A program made the position numbers and the translations under genes. A stretch of 64,000 nucleotides of DNA from Streptomyces sp. 1331.2 (GTDB lineage: Bacteria > Actinomycetota > Actinomycetes > Streptomycetales > Streptomycetaceae): positions 558,001 to 622,000 of the forward strand of contig NZ_OBMJ01000001.1 of the NCBI RefSeq assembly GCF_900199205.1, read 5' to 3'. Position 1 is the first letter of the stretch; each line of letters opens with the position of its first letter. The notes beneath the pieces are model-generated. The model ran no database searches and had not been told where the DNA came from. It worked only from the letters and a program-made list of their open reading frames with translations. This document shows, in pieces, positions 32,489 to 42,300 of this stretch.

Positions 32489-33696
32489 CCGTCCGTCCCG
32501 CCAGCGCCGACACCGTCAGCGCCGATCCCGTCAGCACCCATCTCGCACCGGTCGCGGTCCCCGACCCGGCCGCGCTCCCGCACGTCCAGCAGCTCTGCGA
32601 CCTGGCCTCCCCGTACGCGGCCGGGCCGGAGACCGACGCCCTGTTCGCCGCCGCGATGGCCGAGACCAACGCGTGGCACGCGCAGCGCTCGCCGTTCCTC
32701 CGCTCGCTGCTGGACGGCCCGGCGGAGACGCCCGCGCCGACCGTCGGCGAGGGCGTCCGCACCCCCCTCGTGCACGCCAACTTCTTCAAGCGGCACGAGC
32801 TGCTGTCCATCCCCCGGGAGGAGGTGTTCCTGCACCTCACCTCCTCCGGCACCACCGGCCAGAAGTCGCAGATGTTCTTCGACACCTGGACGATCCGCTC
32901 CGCGCAGCGCATGGTGGCCCGGATCTTCGACCACTACGGCTGGATCACCCCCGACCAGCCCGTCAACTACCTGCTGTACAGCTACGAGCCCGCGCCGCAG
33001 CTGAAGCTCGGCACCTCGTTCACCGACAACTACCTCTGCGACTTCGCCCCGGCGAACCACACCACGCACGCACTGCGGCACACCGGCAGCGGCCACGAGT
33101 TCGACGTCCACGGCTGCATCGAGGCGCTGCGCCGCTACGCCGAGGACGGCCTGCCGGTACGGATCCTGGGCTTCCCCGCGTTCCTGCACTTCACCCTGGA
33201 GCGGATGCGCGCGCTCGGCCTGCCGCCGGTCCGGCTGCCGGCCGGCTCCCTGGTCCTGCTCGGCGGCGGCTGGAAGGGGCACACCGACCGGCAGATCGGC
33301 AAGGAGCAGTTCTACGCCGAGGTCACCGAGCAGCTGGGCGTCCCCTCGGAGCGCATCCGCGACACCTTCGGCTCGGTCGAGCACTGCGTGCCGTACATCG
33401 AGTGCGCGCACCACCGCCTGCACGTCCCGGTCTGGTCGCGGGCCGCCGTGCGCGACACCCGCACCCTGGAGCCGCTGCCGTACGGCCAACCCGGCTTCCT
33501 CCACCTGGTGTCCCCGTACATCACCTCCGTCCCGGCGCAGAGCGTCGTCATGGGCGACCTCGCCTCGCTGCACCCCGCGCAGGACTGCCCCTGCCCGGCG
33601 CCCACGCCGTGGTTCACCGTCCACGGCCGCGCCGGGGTCAGCCGGAACCGCAACTGCGCAGCGGCCGCCGCCGAACTCCTGAAGGGCCTGTCGTGA
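32485..33696 (+). CDS. LuxE-like acyl-protein synthetase
   Basis: A 403-residue protein; GTG overlaps the GNAT stop (GTGA). It matches the LuxE / acyl-protein synthetase family: LHLTSSGTTGQKSQMFFD (AMP phosphate loop, ~116-133), YLLYSYEPAPQLKLGTSFTDNYL, RDTFGSVEHCVPYIEC and a cysteine close to the C-terminus (C391 in RNRNCAAAAAELL) where LuxE carries its transient acyl group. In luminous bacteria LuxE passes an activated fatty acid to LuxC. Here the partner is the LuxC-like fusion encoded immediately downstream. There is no luciferase, so the aldehyde serves another purpose. Confidence 0.85.
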   Translation: MTVRPASADTVSADPVSTHLAPVAVPDPAALPHVQQLCDLASPYAAGPETDALFAAAMAETNAWHAQRSPFLRSLLDGPAETPAPTVGEGVRTPLVHANFFKRHELLSIPREEVFLHLTSSGTTGQKSQMFFDTWTIRSAQRMVARIFDHYGWITPDQPVNYLLYSYEPAPQLKLGTSFTDNYLCDFAPANHTTHALRHTGSGHEFDVHGCIEALRRYAEDGLPVRILGFPAFLHFTLERMRALGLPPVRLPAGSLVLLGGGWKGHTDRQIGKEQFYAEVTEQLGVPSERIRDTFGSVEHCVPYIECAHHRLHVPVWSRAAVRDTRTLEPLPYGQPGFLHLVSPYITSVPAQSVVMGDLASLHPAQDCPCPAPTPWFTVHGRAGVSRNRNCAAAAAELLKGLS

Positions 33697-36248
33697 CCAC
33701 CGCACCCGTGAACCCCGAACCCGCAACGGCCGGAGCCCACTTCTGGCAGGGCTCGTTCATCGACGACGAGGAGGCCGCCCGGCGGCTGGCCGAGCTCCCC
33801 GAGCTCGCCGCCCGCGTCCTGGCCGAACCGCTCTCCACCGAGCTGGTGCTGACCGCCTGCCAGCACCTCGCCGACGCCCTCGCCGCTCCGGCCGGCCCCG
33901 TCCGCACCCGGCTGCTCGGGGTGCTGACCGACGGCGGCACCGACCCGGAGGAGGCCGCGGCGACCCTCGCCGAGATCGCCGACGCGATCGCCCGCCCGTC
34001 GCTGGAGCGCAAGCTCCGGCGCGAACTCGGCGCGCTGCGCCCCGAACGCCTCGCCCGGCCCGACGCCCGGGAGACCACCTTCGAGGCCTGGGCGCCGGTC
34101 GGCCTGCTGGTCCACATCGCCCCCGGCAACGCCGCCGCCGTCGCACCGCTGAGCACCGTCGAGGGCCTGCTCACCGGGAACCTCAACGTGCTCAAGACCA
34201 GCAGCGCCGACACCCCGCTCGCCCAGCACCTGCTCGCCGAACTGGCCGCCGCCGACCCGACCGGCGCCCTGGCCCGCCGGATCGTCGCGCTGCGCTTCCC
34301 CTCGGCCCGCACCGACTGGCTGCGGCAGATCTGCGGGGCCGCCGACGCGGTGGCGGTCTGGGGCGGCGAGGACGCCGTCCGCTCGGTCTCCGAACTGGTC
34401 CCCGCCGGCTGCCGGCTGATCGAGTGGGGACACCGGATCTCCTTCGCCTACCTGACCCGTGACGCCTGGTCGGACCGGGTGACGCTGGACGCGCTCGCAG
34501 CCGACGTCTGCCGCTACGAACAGCAGGCCTGCTCCAGCCCCCAGGTGGTCTACCTGGACACCGAGGACGACGGCGAGGTCTTCGCCTTCGCCGAGCGCTT
34601 CGCGGCCCACCTCGCCGAGGCCTCCGCCGTGGTGCCCCGGCCCGCACTCGAACCGGCCGAGCACGCCGAGATCACCACCACCGAGCTGGTCGCCCGGCTG
34701 GAGGAACACCTCGGCCTCACCAGGGTCCTCGCCGCCGAGGACGGCTCCTGGCGGGTCCTCGCCGACACCCGGCCCGCCCTGGCCGCCTCGCCGCTGCACC
34801 GCAGCGTCTGGGTCAAGCCGCTGCCCCGCACCTCCGTGATGGCCGTGCTGCGCCCGATGCGCCGGTACCTGCAGACCGCCGCGATCGGCGGCAGCCGCGC
34901 CGACGTCGCCCGGCTCTCGCAGGCGGTGCTCGCCGCCGGCGTGCTGCGGGTCACTCCGGTCGGCGGGATGCTCGACGGCTACCACGGCGAGCCCCACGAC
35001 GGCGTCTACGCGCTCCAGCGCTACAGCCGGCGCGTCAGCGTCCGGGCGGGCGAGGCCTTCGCCACCACCGCCTGCCTGGACGACCTGGCGGCCCCGGCCT
35101 TCGTCCCCGCCGCGCCGGGCGGCCCGCTGCTGGACAAGGCCGGGGTGCAGGAGCAGCTGCGCACCCTCGCCCCGGACCACGCCCAGCTGTACTTCCGCAG
35201 CGGCGGCAGCACCGGCGCCCCCGCCCTGTCGGTGTTCACCAACGCCGACTACGACACCCAGATGCGGGCCGCCGCCGACGGCCTGCTCGCCGCGGGGTTC
35301 GACCCGGCCCGGGACCGCGCCGCCAACCTGTTCTACTGCGGCGGCATGTACGGCAGCTTCATCAGCTTCTTCTCGATCCTGGAGCGCCTCAACGCCACCC
35401 AGCTGCCGATCGCCGCCGGCCCCGACCACGCCGCCACCGCCGAGGCGCTGGTGACCAACGGGGCGGACACCGTGTTCGGCATGCCGTCCTACCTCTGGCA
35501 GCTGTTCCACGCCGAGCGCGCCGCGCTGCGCGCCTACGGCAGGATCCGCAAGGTGTTCTACGGCGGCGAGCACTTCACGGCGGAGCAGCGCCGGGTGCTC
35601 ACCGAGGAGTTCGGCGTCGAGCTGATCCGCTCGGCGGCGTACGGCAGCACCGACCTGGGGCCGCTCGGCTACCAGTGCGCGCACGCCGAGGGCTCGGTCC
35701 ACCACGTCCTGACCGACCTGCACACCCTGGAGGTCCTGGCCCCGGAGGCCGACCGCCCGGTGGCCGCCGGGCAACCGGGCCGGCTGGTCTTCACCAGCCG
35801 CGCCCGGGCCGGGCAGCGCCTGGAGCGGTACCAGATCGGCGACCTCGGCCGCACGGTCGACGGCGTCTGTCCCTGCGGCAGCCACACCCCCCGCATCGAA
35901 CTGCTCGGCCGGTACGGGGACGTCGTGCGGGTCGGCACGTACTTCCTCAACGTCCGGCGCTTCGTCGCGGTGGCGCAGCAGGAGCTCGGCTACCGGGGAG
36001 AGCTGCAGCTGGTCCTGGAGACGGGTGAGCGCCGCGAGCGGGCCGTCGTCCGGCTCGACGCGCAGTACGCCCAGGACGGGACGGCCGCCCGCGCCGCCTT
36101 CCTCACCGCCGTCGCGGAGCTGGGCTCGGCCGTCGAGGAGGGGCTGCTCGACCTAGCCGTCGAGACCGTCGACTCCGCGGCCTTCGAACGGACGCCCACC
36201 AGCGGCAAGCTCCGGACGGTGATCGACCGGCGGCGGACCGCCGGGTGA
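33693..36248 (+). CDS. LuxC-like acyl reductase fused to a PaaK-like adenylate-forming ligase
   Basis: An 851-residue protein; GTG overlaps the LuxE-like stop (GTGA). Residues ~20-455 are a LuxC-type NADPH-dependent acyl reductase of the aldehyde-dehydrogenase fold: VGLLVHIAPGNAAAVAPLS, NLNVLKTSSADTPLA and YEQQACSSPQVVYLD, with C280 as the likely thioester nucleophile. Residues ~480-851 are a PaaK-like ligase with FRSGGSTGAPALSVF (~500-514), YGSTDLGPLGYQC, ERYQIGDLGRTVDG and the cysteine-bearing VCPCGSHTP. One polypeptide thus couples acid activation and reduction to an aldehyde, analogous to but unrelated to carboxylic acid reductases. A terminator follows. Confidence 0.88.
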   Translation: MTTAPVNPEPATAGAHFWQGSFIDDEEAARRLAELPELAARVLAEPLSTELVLTACQHLADALAAPAGPVRTRLLGVLTDGGTDPEEAAATLAEIADAIARPSLERKLRRELGALRPERLARPDARETTFEAWAPVGLLVHIAPGNAAAVAPLSTVEGLLTGNLNVLKTSSADTPLAQHLLAELAAADPTGALARRIVALRFPSARTDWLRQICGAADAVAVWGGEDAVRSVSELVPAGCRLIEWGHRISFAYLTRDAWSDRVTLDALAADVCRYEQQACSSPQVVYLDTEDDGEVFAFAERFAAHLAEASAVVPRPALEPAEHAEITTTELVARLEEHLGLTRVLAAEDGSWRVLADTRPALAASPLHRSVWVKPLPRTSVMAVLRPMRRYLQTAAIGGSRADVARLSQAVLAAGVLRVTPVGGMLDGYHGEPHDGVYALQRYSRRVSVRAGEAFATTACLDDLAAPAFVPAAPGGPLLDKAGVQEQLRTLAPDHAQLYFRSGGSTGAPALSVFTNADYDTQMRAAADGLLAAGFDPARDRAANLFYCGGMYGSFISFFSILERLNATQLPIAAGPDHAATAEALVTNGADTVFGMPSYLWQLFHAERAALRAYGRIRKVFYGGEHFTAEQRRVLTEEFGVELIRSAAYGSTDLGPLGYQCAHAEGSVHHVLTDLHTLEVLAPEADRPVAAGQPGRLVFTSRARAGQRLERYQIGDLGRTVDGVCPCGSHTPRIELLGRYGDVVRVGTYFLNVRRFVAVAQQELGYRGELQLVLETGERRERAVVRLDAQYAQDGTAARAAFLTAVAELGSAVEEGLLDLAVETVDSAAFERTPTSGKLRTVIDRRRTAG

Positions 36249-36260
36249 CACCGCCGTTCG

Positions 36261-36298
36261 CTCGGCCGGGGGGCGGTGCGCCGTTCCCCCCGGCCGAG
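36261..36298 (+). terminator. Terminator of the LuxC/LuxE-type operon
   Basis: Perfect 13-bp stem (CTCGGCCGGGGGG / CCCCCCGGCCGAG) with a 12-nt loop that can itself pair CGG with CCG, 12 bases after the operon's last stop. It lies between convergent genes and may serve both. Confidence 0.75.
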
Positions 36299-36394
36299 GG
36301 CTGCGCCGCCCTGGTGCTGCGCCGCCACGACGAGTACGGGAAAGCCTGAGGATCCGGCCGGCTCGGGCGGATCCCGCGTGGTGCCGGCCGTGCC

Positions 36395-37090
36395 TCACCC
36401 GGCCACGACCTCGACACCGGCCGCGAGCATGTTGGCGATGACCTGATCGGCCAGCGCGTCGTGGCAGATCAGCAGGTGCATCGGCGGGTCACCCTTCCTG
36501 ACGACCAGGTAGCCGCTGCCCGTCCGTTCGAGTTGCCAGTCGTCCCGCCCGGTGGTCCACATGTCCTCGTAGCGGGCGAGGTCCGGCGCGCCGCTCTCGG
36601 GCGGCGGCTCGTCCCGGAAGGAGATCCCGGGCAGATAGCCGCCCGGCACGGCGGCCTGGGGACGGAGCCCGGGGTGTCGGTCCTCTCCCAGTGCCTCCAG
36701 CACCTCGGCCGCCGGGTAGCCGAACAGGTCGATGCCGTCCAGGACGACGGGCACGGCAGCCGGGCCGCGCCACCCGGGCCCCGGCGCACCGCGTCCCACC
36801 GGAGCCCGGCCGGGAAGCGCGCGCCGCGGAGGCCCGGCCCGGCTCAGCACGACCTCCGCCATCGGCAGGTCGCCGGCTTGCGGGTCGCGCCGGCCGCCCC
36901 CCGCGCAGGTGGTCAGTTCGAGGTCGCCCCACTGGACGGTGCACATCCACCCCGCGTCGAGGCCCCCCGGATCCCGGACCCGGCCGAGACCGGCCAAGGC
37001 CTCCCGCGTGGCGACCTCGTCCGTGCCGAAGCGGAGCGTCCCCGCCCCGTCCGGCAGCAGGACCCCGACCCCTGGCAGCAGTTCGAACAT
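36395..37090 (-). CDS. Hypothetical protein
   Basis: A 231-residue protein; ATG at 37090 (MFELLPGVGVLLPDGAG). No signal peptide or membrane helix. Recognisable features are a Gly/Arg/Pro-rich middle (~75-115) and a soluble C-terminal part (YEDMWTTGRDDWQLERTGSGYLVVRKG, ending NMLAAGVEVVAG). The first ~60 residues (LRFGTDEVATREALAGLG, MCTVQWGDLELTTCAGGG) resemble small hypothetical proteins of streptomycetes with no assigned role. It is inserted antiparallel between the LuxC/LuxE-type operon and the alpha-oxoamine synthase gene. Confidence 0.6.
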   Translation of the reverse strand: MFELLPGVGVLLPDGAGTLRFGTDEVATREALAGLGRVRDPGGLDAGWMCTVQWGDLELTTCAGGGRRDPQAGDLPMAEVVLSRAGPPRRALPGRAPVGRGAPGPGWRGPAAVPVVLDGIDLFGYPAAEVLEALGEDRHPGLRPQAAVPGGYLPGISFRDEPPPESGAPDLARYEDMWTTGRDDWQLERTGSGYLVVRKGDPPMHLLICHDALADQVIANMLAAGVEVVAG

Positions 37091-37212
37091 CCGCCGATCG
37101 TGGCGCCTCACGGCACCACGCCGCAAGCGAGCCGCTGGACTCCGCGTAACCTCCACGCCCCTACGGCGTTTGTCCCATAGTCCGACCGACGTATGGTCTG
37201 AGGGGAAACGCC

Positions 37213-38526
37213 GTGGCCACTGTGCCGTACCAGAGCTCCGCCGACACCGCCCGCGAGCTGATCGCCGAGGCGATGAGGCAGGGCACCAGCCACCTGGCGA
37301 CCGGGCTCGACGCGCCGCCGGGAACGCACCTGCGGATCGGCGGCCGGGACCTGGTCAACTTCGGCACCTGCGGCTACCTCTCCCTCGAACAGGACGAGCG
37401 GATCCGCCGTGGCGCCGTCGACGCGACCGAGCGCTTCGGCGTCCAGTTCTCGGTCTCCCGGTCGTACGTGGCCTCCGGGCTGAACCTCGAACTCGAAGCA
37501 CTGCTCAGGGAGATGTACGCGGATCACCCCGTGCTCACGTACTCCTCCACCTCGCTGTGCCACATCTCCGTGCTGCCGGCGCTGCTCCGGGCCGGCGACA
37601 GCGTCGTGCTGGACCAGCAGGTCCACTTCAGTGTCCAGACCGCCGCGCAACTCGTGCGGCAACAGGGAGTCCGGCTCGCGATGGTGCGACACGGCGACCT
37701 GGGCGCCCTCGAACGCCGACTCCGGCGCGCCCAGGCCACCGGCGAGCGGGTCTGGTACCTGATCGACGGCGTGTACTCGATGTTCGGCGACGTGGCGCCG
37801 ATCGACGACCTCGTCCGGCTCATGGCGGCCTACCCCGCGCTGCACCTCTACGCGGACGACGCGCACGGCATGAGCTGGTACGGGCGACACGGCGCGGGCT
37901 ACGTCTTCGAGAAGCTCGGCCGACGCCTGAGCGAGCGGATCGTGCTCGCCACCACCCTCGCCAAGGGCTTCGGGACCATCGGCGGCATCGCCGTGTTCCC
38001 CACCGAGGAGCTGTTCGAGCGGGTCCGGATCAACGGGGGTCCGCTGATGTACTCCCACCCGCTGCCGCCCCCGATGCTCGGGGCGGCGATCGCCTCCGCA
38101 CGGATCCATCTGAGCGACCGCATCCAGTCCCTGCAAGCCGAACTGACGCAACGCCGGGAGTACTGCAACGACCTCCTCGCCGCCAGCGGCCTTCCCGTCG
38201 TCTCCGACCCCCGGACACCGATCTACTACATCGGAGTCGGCCGGCCCGAGGTGAGTTACGGCCTGGTACGGCGCATCCTCGACGAGGGGTTCTACGTCAA
38301 CCAGACCTCCTTCCCCGTCGTCCCCCTCCGCAAGTCGGGCCTGCGCTTCACCCTCACCCGCCACGTCGACCAGAGCCACATCCGCGCCCTGGTCGAGGCC
38401 CTGGCCCACCACTTCCCGAAGGCGGTCCAGGACGCCGGCCGCACGATGTCCGAGGTCCGGGCCGCCTTCGGTCCCGCGTCGTCCGACGCCGACGCCGTGG
38501 GCGGGCCGCCGGGCATCGGAGCCTAG
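37213..38526 (+). CDS. Alpha-oxoamine synthase (PLP-dependent, BioF/KBL/CqsA family)
   Basis: A 437-residue protein; GTG start with AGGGG nine bases upstream. Fold-type I PLP motifs: H138 in QQVHFSVQ, LIDGVYSMFGDVAPIDDL, YADDAHGMSWYG (cofactor Asp and His) and TTLAKGFGTIGG with K251 as the Schiff-base lysine. The family condenses an acyl thioester with an amino acid, losing CO2, to give an alpha-aminoketone. It might use an acyl group activated by the ligases upstream. The stop shares a CTAG with the stop of the convergent hydrolase gene. The C-terminal ~25 residues are low-complexity. Confidence 0.87.
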   Translation: MATVPYQSSADTARELIAEAMRQGTSHLATGLDAPPGTHLRIGGRDLVNFGTCGYLSLEQDERIRRGAVDATERFGVQFSVSRSYVASGLNLELEALLREMYADHPVLTYSSTSLCHISVLPALLRAGDSVVLDQQVHFSVQTAAQLVRQQGVRLAMVRHGDLGALERRLRRAQATGERVWYLIDGVYSMFGDVAPIDDLVRLMAAYPALHLYADDAHGMSWYGRHGAGYVFEKLGRRLSERIVLATTLAKGFGTIGGIAVFPTEELFERVRINGGPLMYSHPLPPPMLGAAIASARIHLSDRIQSLQAELTQRREYCNDLLAASGLPVVSDPRTPIYYIGVGRPEVSYGLVRRILDEGFYVNQTSFPVVPLRKSGLRFTLTRHVDQSHIRALVEALAHHFPKAVQDAGRTMSEVRAAFGPASSDADAVGGPPGIGA

Positions 38527-39377
38527 GGCCCGTCCGAACGCAACAGGTATCCGAGCCCGGGAAGCGAGAGGTAGTTCGCGACCAAGTGGAAGTCGAAGGC
38601 ATGGATGGCCGTGGCCGAGGACTCCTGCCGGTCCACGCCGTCGAACCGTCGTTCCACACCACCGGGCGGAATGGCGACCAGGTCACCCGGATCCGCCAGG
38701 TTGACCCAGCGCCCGACGTTGGGCGGCCGACGTCCGCGGTCGTTCCGGGGCGGGGGTTGGAGCCTCGGGAAGACGGCGTGCGGCAGGGCCAGTGGGGATC
38801 CGAGCGTGATCAGGAGATCAACGCGCAGGTCGGGACGTTCCCACAGGGCCTCGTAGGCCACCACCGAACCCAAGGAGTGGGCGATCACGATGCGTGAGCC
38901 GGTGTCGGCTATCGCGCTCGCCACCCGATCTCGTGCTGCCGCTCGTGCCGCGCCGTCAGCGTCGCCGAGATAGGCCGCCACTTCCCGGAAGAACACGGAC
39001 ACGAACCACTCCGTGGCTCGCCTGCCCAGCCCACGGGTCTCCGCGATCCAGGCCACCGCCTGCCGCAGAGGCGCCGTGAGACGGCCGGCTGACACGCCGC
39101 CGGGCAGCGGCAGCGTCTCCAGCCACTGCTGCACCAACTGCTGCTCGAACTCGTCCAGTTCGTCGAGTCCTCCGGTGCGGCCCTGCCTCCCCGGATGCCG
39201 CAGCAGATCGGCGTAGTAGGCCACCCGGACGTCGCTCCGGTCGAGCGGTTCCCCGACGGTGGCCAGTGTCCTGGCGAGCCTGTCCCACCAGACCTCCGAA
39301 AGGGTGTCGACCGCTTGCCCGACGGTCTGGTCCGGCCGGTAGTTGCCCACTCCGTGCACTCCGACGATGCGCGTCAT
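38523..39377 (-). CDS. Alpha/beta-hydrolase (lipase-like) coupled to the caspase-NTPase-WD40 gene
   Basis: A 284-residue protein; its ATG overlaps the stop of the large upstream gene (ATGA). N-terminal IVGVHGVGNYRPDQ is a typical oxyanion-hole HG motif. IVIAHSLGSVVAYEAL holds the nucleophile elbow (G/A-H-S-L-G) and a late IHAFDFHLVANYL could supply the catalytic His. No signal peptide, so it acts in the cytoplasm. Translational coupling suggests it is the effector or partner of the STAND protein, for example a lipase or peptidase switched on by it (inference). Confidence 0.82.
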   Translation of the reverse strand: MTRIVGVHGVGNYRPDQTVGQAVDTLSEVWWDRLARTLATVGEPLDRSDVRVAYYADLLRHPGRQGRTGGLDELDEFEQQLVQQWLETLPLPGGVSAGRLTAPLRQAVAWIAETRGLGRRATEWFVSVFFREVAAYLGDADGAARAAARDRVASAIADTGSRIVIAHSLGSVVAYEALWERPDLRVDLLITLGSPLALPHAVFPRLQPPPRNDRGRRPPNVGRWVNLADPGDLVAIPPGGVERRFDGVDRQESSATAIHAFDFHLVANYLSLPGLGYLLRSDGP

Positions 39378-42300
39378 CCGCTCGCACTCCCCCGGTCCAT
39401 CACGATGACCTCGGCCCCGCTCCCGACCACCAGCTCGCCGTCGTCCGAGGCGGCCACGGCATGAACCTCGGAGGGGAACGACAGGACCTCCGACGTCAAC
39501 CGCCCGAATTCCCAGAGCCGGACGGTGCCGTCGTCCGCGGTCGTGACGGCGCACGGCCGGCCGTCCACCACCGCGAACGTCGCGGAGTACACCCGACCCG
39601 TGTGACCGACGAGCGGGCCGCCCACCTGTCTGCGGGTGACGAGGTCCCAGAGGCGAACGGTGCCGCCGATCTCCCCCGTGACGGCGACCGGCCGCCCGTT
39701 CAGCACAGCACATGCCACCGCATAGACCTTTGCCGACACCTCCCCGACCGGGCCGACCAGCGGATCGCCGACCTGCCTCCGGGAGTCCAGGTCCCACAGG
39801 CGCACCGTTCCGTCGATCCCTGCGGTGACGACGATCGGTCGGCCGGCGTCGACCGCGCAGTCCAGGGCCCACACGTCCCCGATGTGGCCGACCAGAGGAT
39901 CTCCGGTCTGCTCCAGGGTGGTCAGGTCCCAGACCCGGACGGCGCCGTCCCTCCCCGCGGTGACCGCCACGGGATTTCCCCGGACGTGGGTGCACACCAC
40001 CCGGGCGATGTCGAAGGCGAACGGGCCGCCCAGTCCCCTCCGGGTCTCCAGGTCCCACCCGCGCACGGCTCCGTCCGGCCCGCCGTCGACCGCCACGACG
40101 ACCGGACGGCCGGCAACGACCGTGCAGGCCAGGTCACTTACCGAGGCGCCGGCCGCCTGGCGGATCGGCTCACCGAGTCGCCGCCCACCGTCCAGGTCCC
40201 AGACGAACAGCGCGCCGTCATACCCTCCGGTGACGGCGACGCGGACATCGGAGAGCACCGTGCACGCGACGCTCGTGACCTGTTCGGTGTGGCCCGCGAC
40301 CGGGCTTCCGAGTCGGCGGTGATCGCTCAGGTCCCAGACCCGAATGGTGTCGCCCCAACCGACTGACACGGCGGCGGGCTGCCCGTCCAGGCACGTGATG
40401 TCCGCATCCCACACCAGGCCGCTGTGCCCGGTCAGCGGGCTCGCGAGCTCGCGTCGGCCACGCAGGTCCCACAGGCGCACCGCACCGTCCTTCCCGCCGG
40501 TGACGGCGACGGGCCGGCCGGCCAAGGTGGTGCACACGACGGCGTAGACGATGTCGCCGAGGTCGGTGATCGGGTCGTCCAGTTGCCTTCCGGTGGTCAG
40601 GTCCCAGAGGCGGAGGACAGGTTCCGACCCGCTGGTGACGGCAACAGGCCCGCCGTCGAGCAGGACGCAGTCCACGGCCCAGACCTGGCCGTCCACGCTG
40701 CCGAGCGGATCGCCGATCTGTGCACGGCTGCCGAGGTCCCACAGCCGGACGGTGCCGTCGTCACCGCCCGAGACCGCGACCGGCAGGCCGTCGAGCACCG
40801 TCACACGGAGTGCGGACACGCGGCCGCTGTGGCCGACCAGCGGATCGCCCAGCGGCTCCGACGCGGCCAGGTCCCACAGCCGGAGCGCTCCGTCGGTCCT
40901 GGCGGTGACCGCGACCGGCAGGCCGTCGAGCTCCGTGCACACCAGCGCGCACAGCTCTCCGGCCCCACTGTCGAACAGGCAGCGCAGTTCCCGCTGGTCC
41001 GTCGCGTCCCAGACACGGACCGTACCGTCATGGCCACAGGTCACGGCGACCGGCCTGCCGTCGACGCTCGACCAGGCCACGCCGGACACCCGGTCGAGGT
41101 GACCGGCCGGCAGTCCTCCCATCAGCCGGCCGGCCTTGAGGTCCCAGAACCCCAGCCACCGGTACCCGCCGCTGACGGCAACGGGCCGCCCGTCCAGCAT
41201 GGTGCACGCAACACGCGTCACGAGCGCCCGAGCCGGAGCCGGAAGGGTCTCCCGCAGCGCATTGCTGACCTGGGAGCCGGACGCCCAACGAGGCCGCCAG
41301 GCCCACGTCGGCAGCGGATCGTTCAGTCGCCGCAGCAGGTCGACCGCCCCGTAGCGCGCCGCGTCGACGGCCAGGAGCTGACGGCGCGTCACAGCGTCGG
41401 ACCTGCGGTGGATTCCCGAGGACGCCCGGTAGATCGCCACCGTCAGCGCACTCGGTCCGGCTTCGGCCTGGACAAGAGCCGGGGCCAGGGTCTCGGGGTC
41501 GGCGTGCACGAGGAAGTCCGCGTCGTCCAGCAGGCCGTCGAGGCCTGCGGCATCCTGTGCGTGCTGACTGGCGTGCCGCAGGAGGTACGGAACGGCAGTG
41601 CTCCAGGAACCGGTGCCGGACGACAGGCCGGGACGCCGGTCCGGGACCAGGGTCCGCAGGACGAGGCCGACGGCGGGAAGGCCGGGGTGCCGTGCTCCCG
41701 CAGCGCTCGACGCAGCGAAGGGCTGCCGGCACAGGTAGTCCGCGAGCCCCTGGTGGAAGGGGCGGTAGAGCGTGGTGCCGTCGGTGTCCATGCTGATGCG
41801 GAGGTAGAAGAGCGCCCCGTCGAGCAGGGCCGGATAGCCGTCCGGCTCCGAGGCGGGGTGGATGGCCGCCGCGAGCCCGTACGCGAGCTCGGCGGGCATT
41901 CCATCGCCCTTCGCATGGGCGAACGCGGCGAGAAGCGCTCGAACGGCCGGCCCGTCTGGGCGGGAGCGCAGATCCAGTTCGAGGACCTCGGGCAACGTGG
42001 TCGGCACCGTCGCGCCGATCCGGTCGGCGTCGTCCGGCCCCTTCGCGGGAGCGGTCCCCGCGAGGTAGCGGCCGAACACGCCGGCCACCAGGAACGCGCC
42101 CCAGTCGGAGGACCCGGTGCCGCGGTCGGTCAGTCGGCCGGCCACCGCCCGCGCCAGGCGCGCACGCACCACAGCGCAGGCGGTCCCGGAATAGTCGTCG
42201 GCCTCCGCGAGCAGATCGGCGAGGTAGACGGTCAGATCGGTGCGCAGCTCCCCGATGTCCACGGTGTCGAGGTCCACCAGGACGCCTGCGTACTCGGCAA

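Noticed and set aside
28708..36248. Bioluminescence (lux) operon
   Set aside because: LuxC- and LuxE-like parts are present, but there is no luciferase (LuxAB) or LuxD thioesterase, and an exporter and GNAT are included instead.
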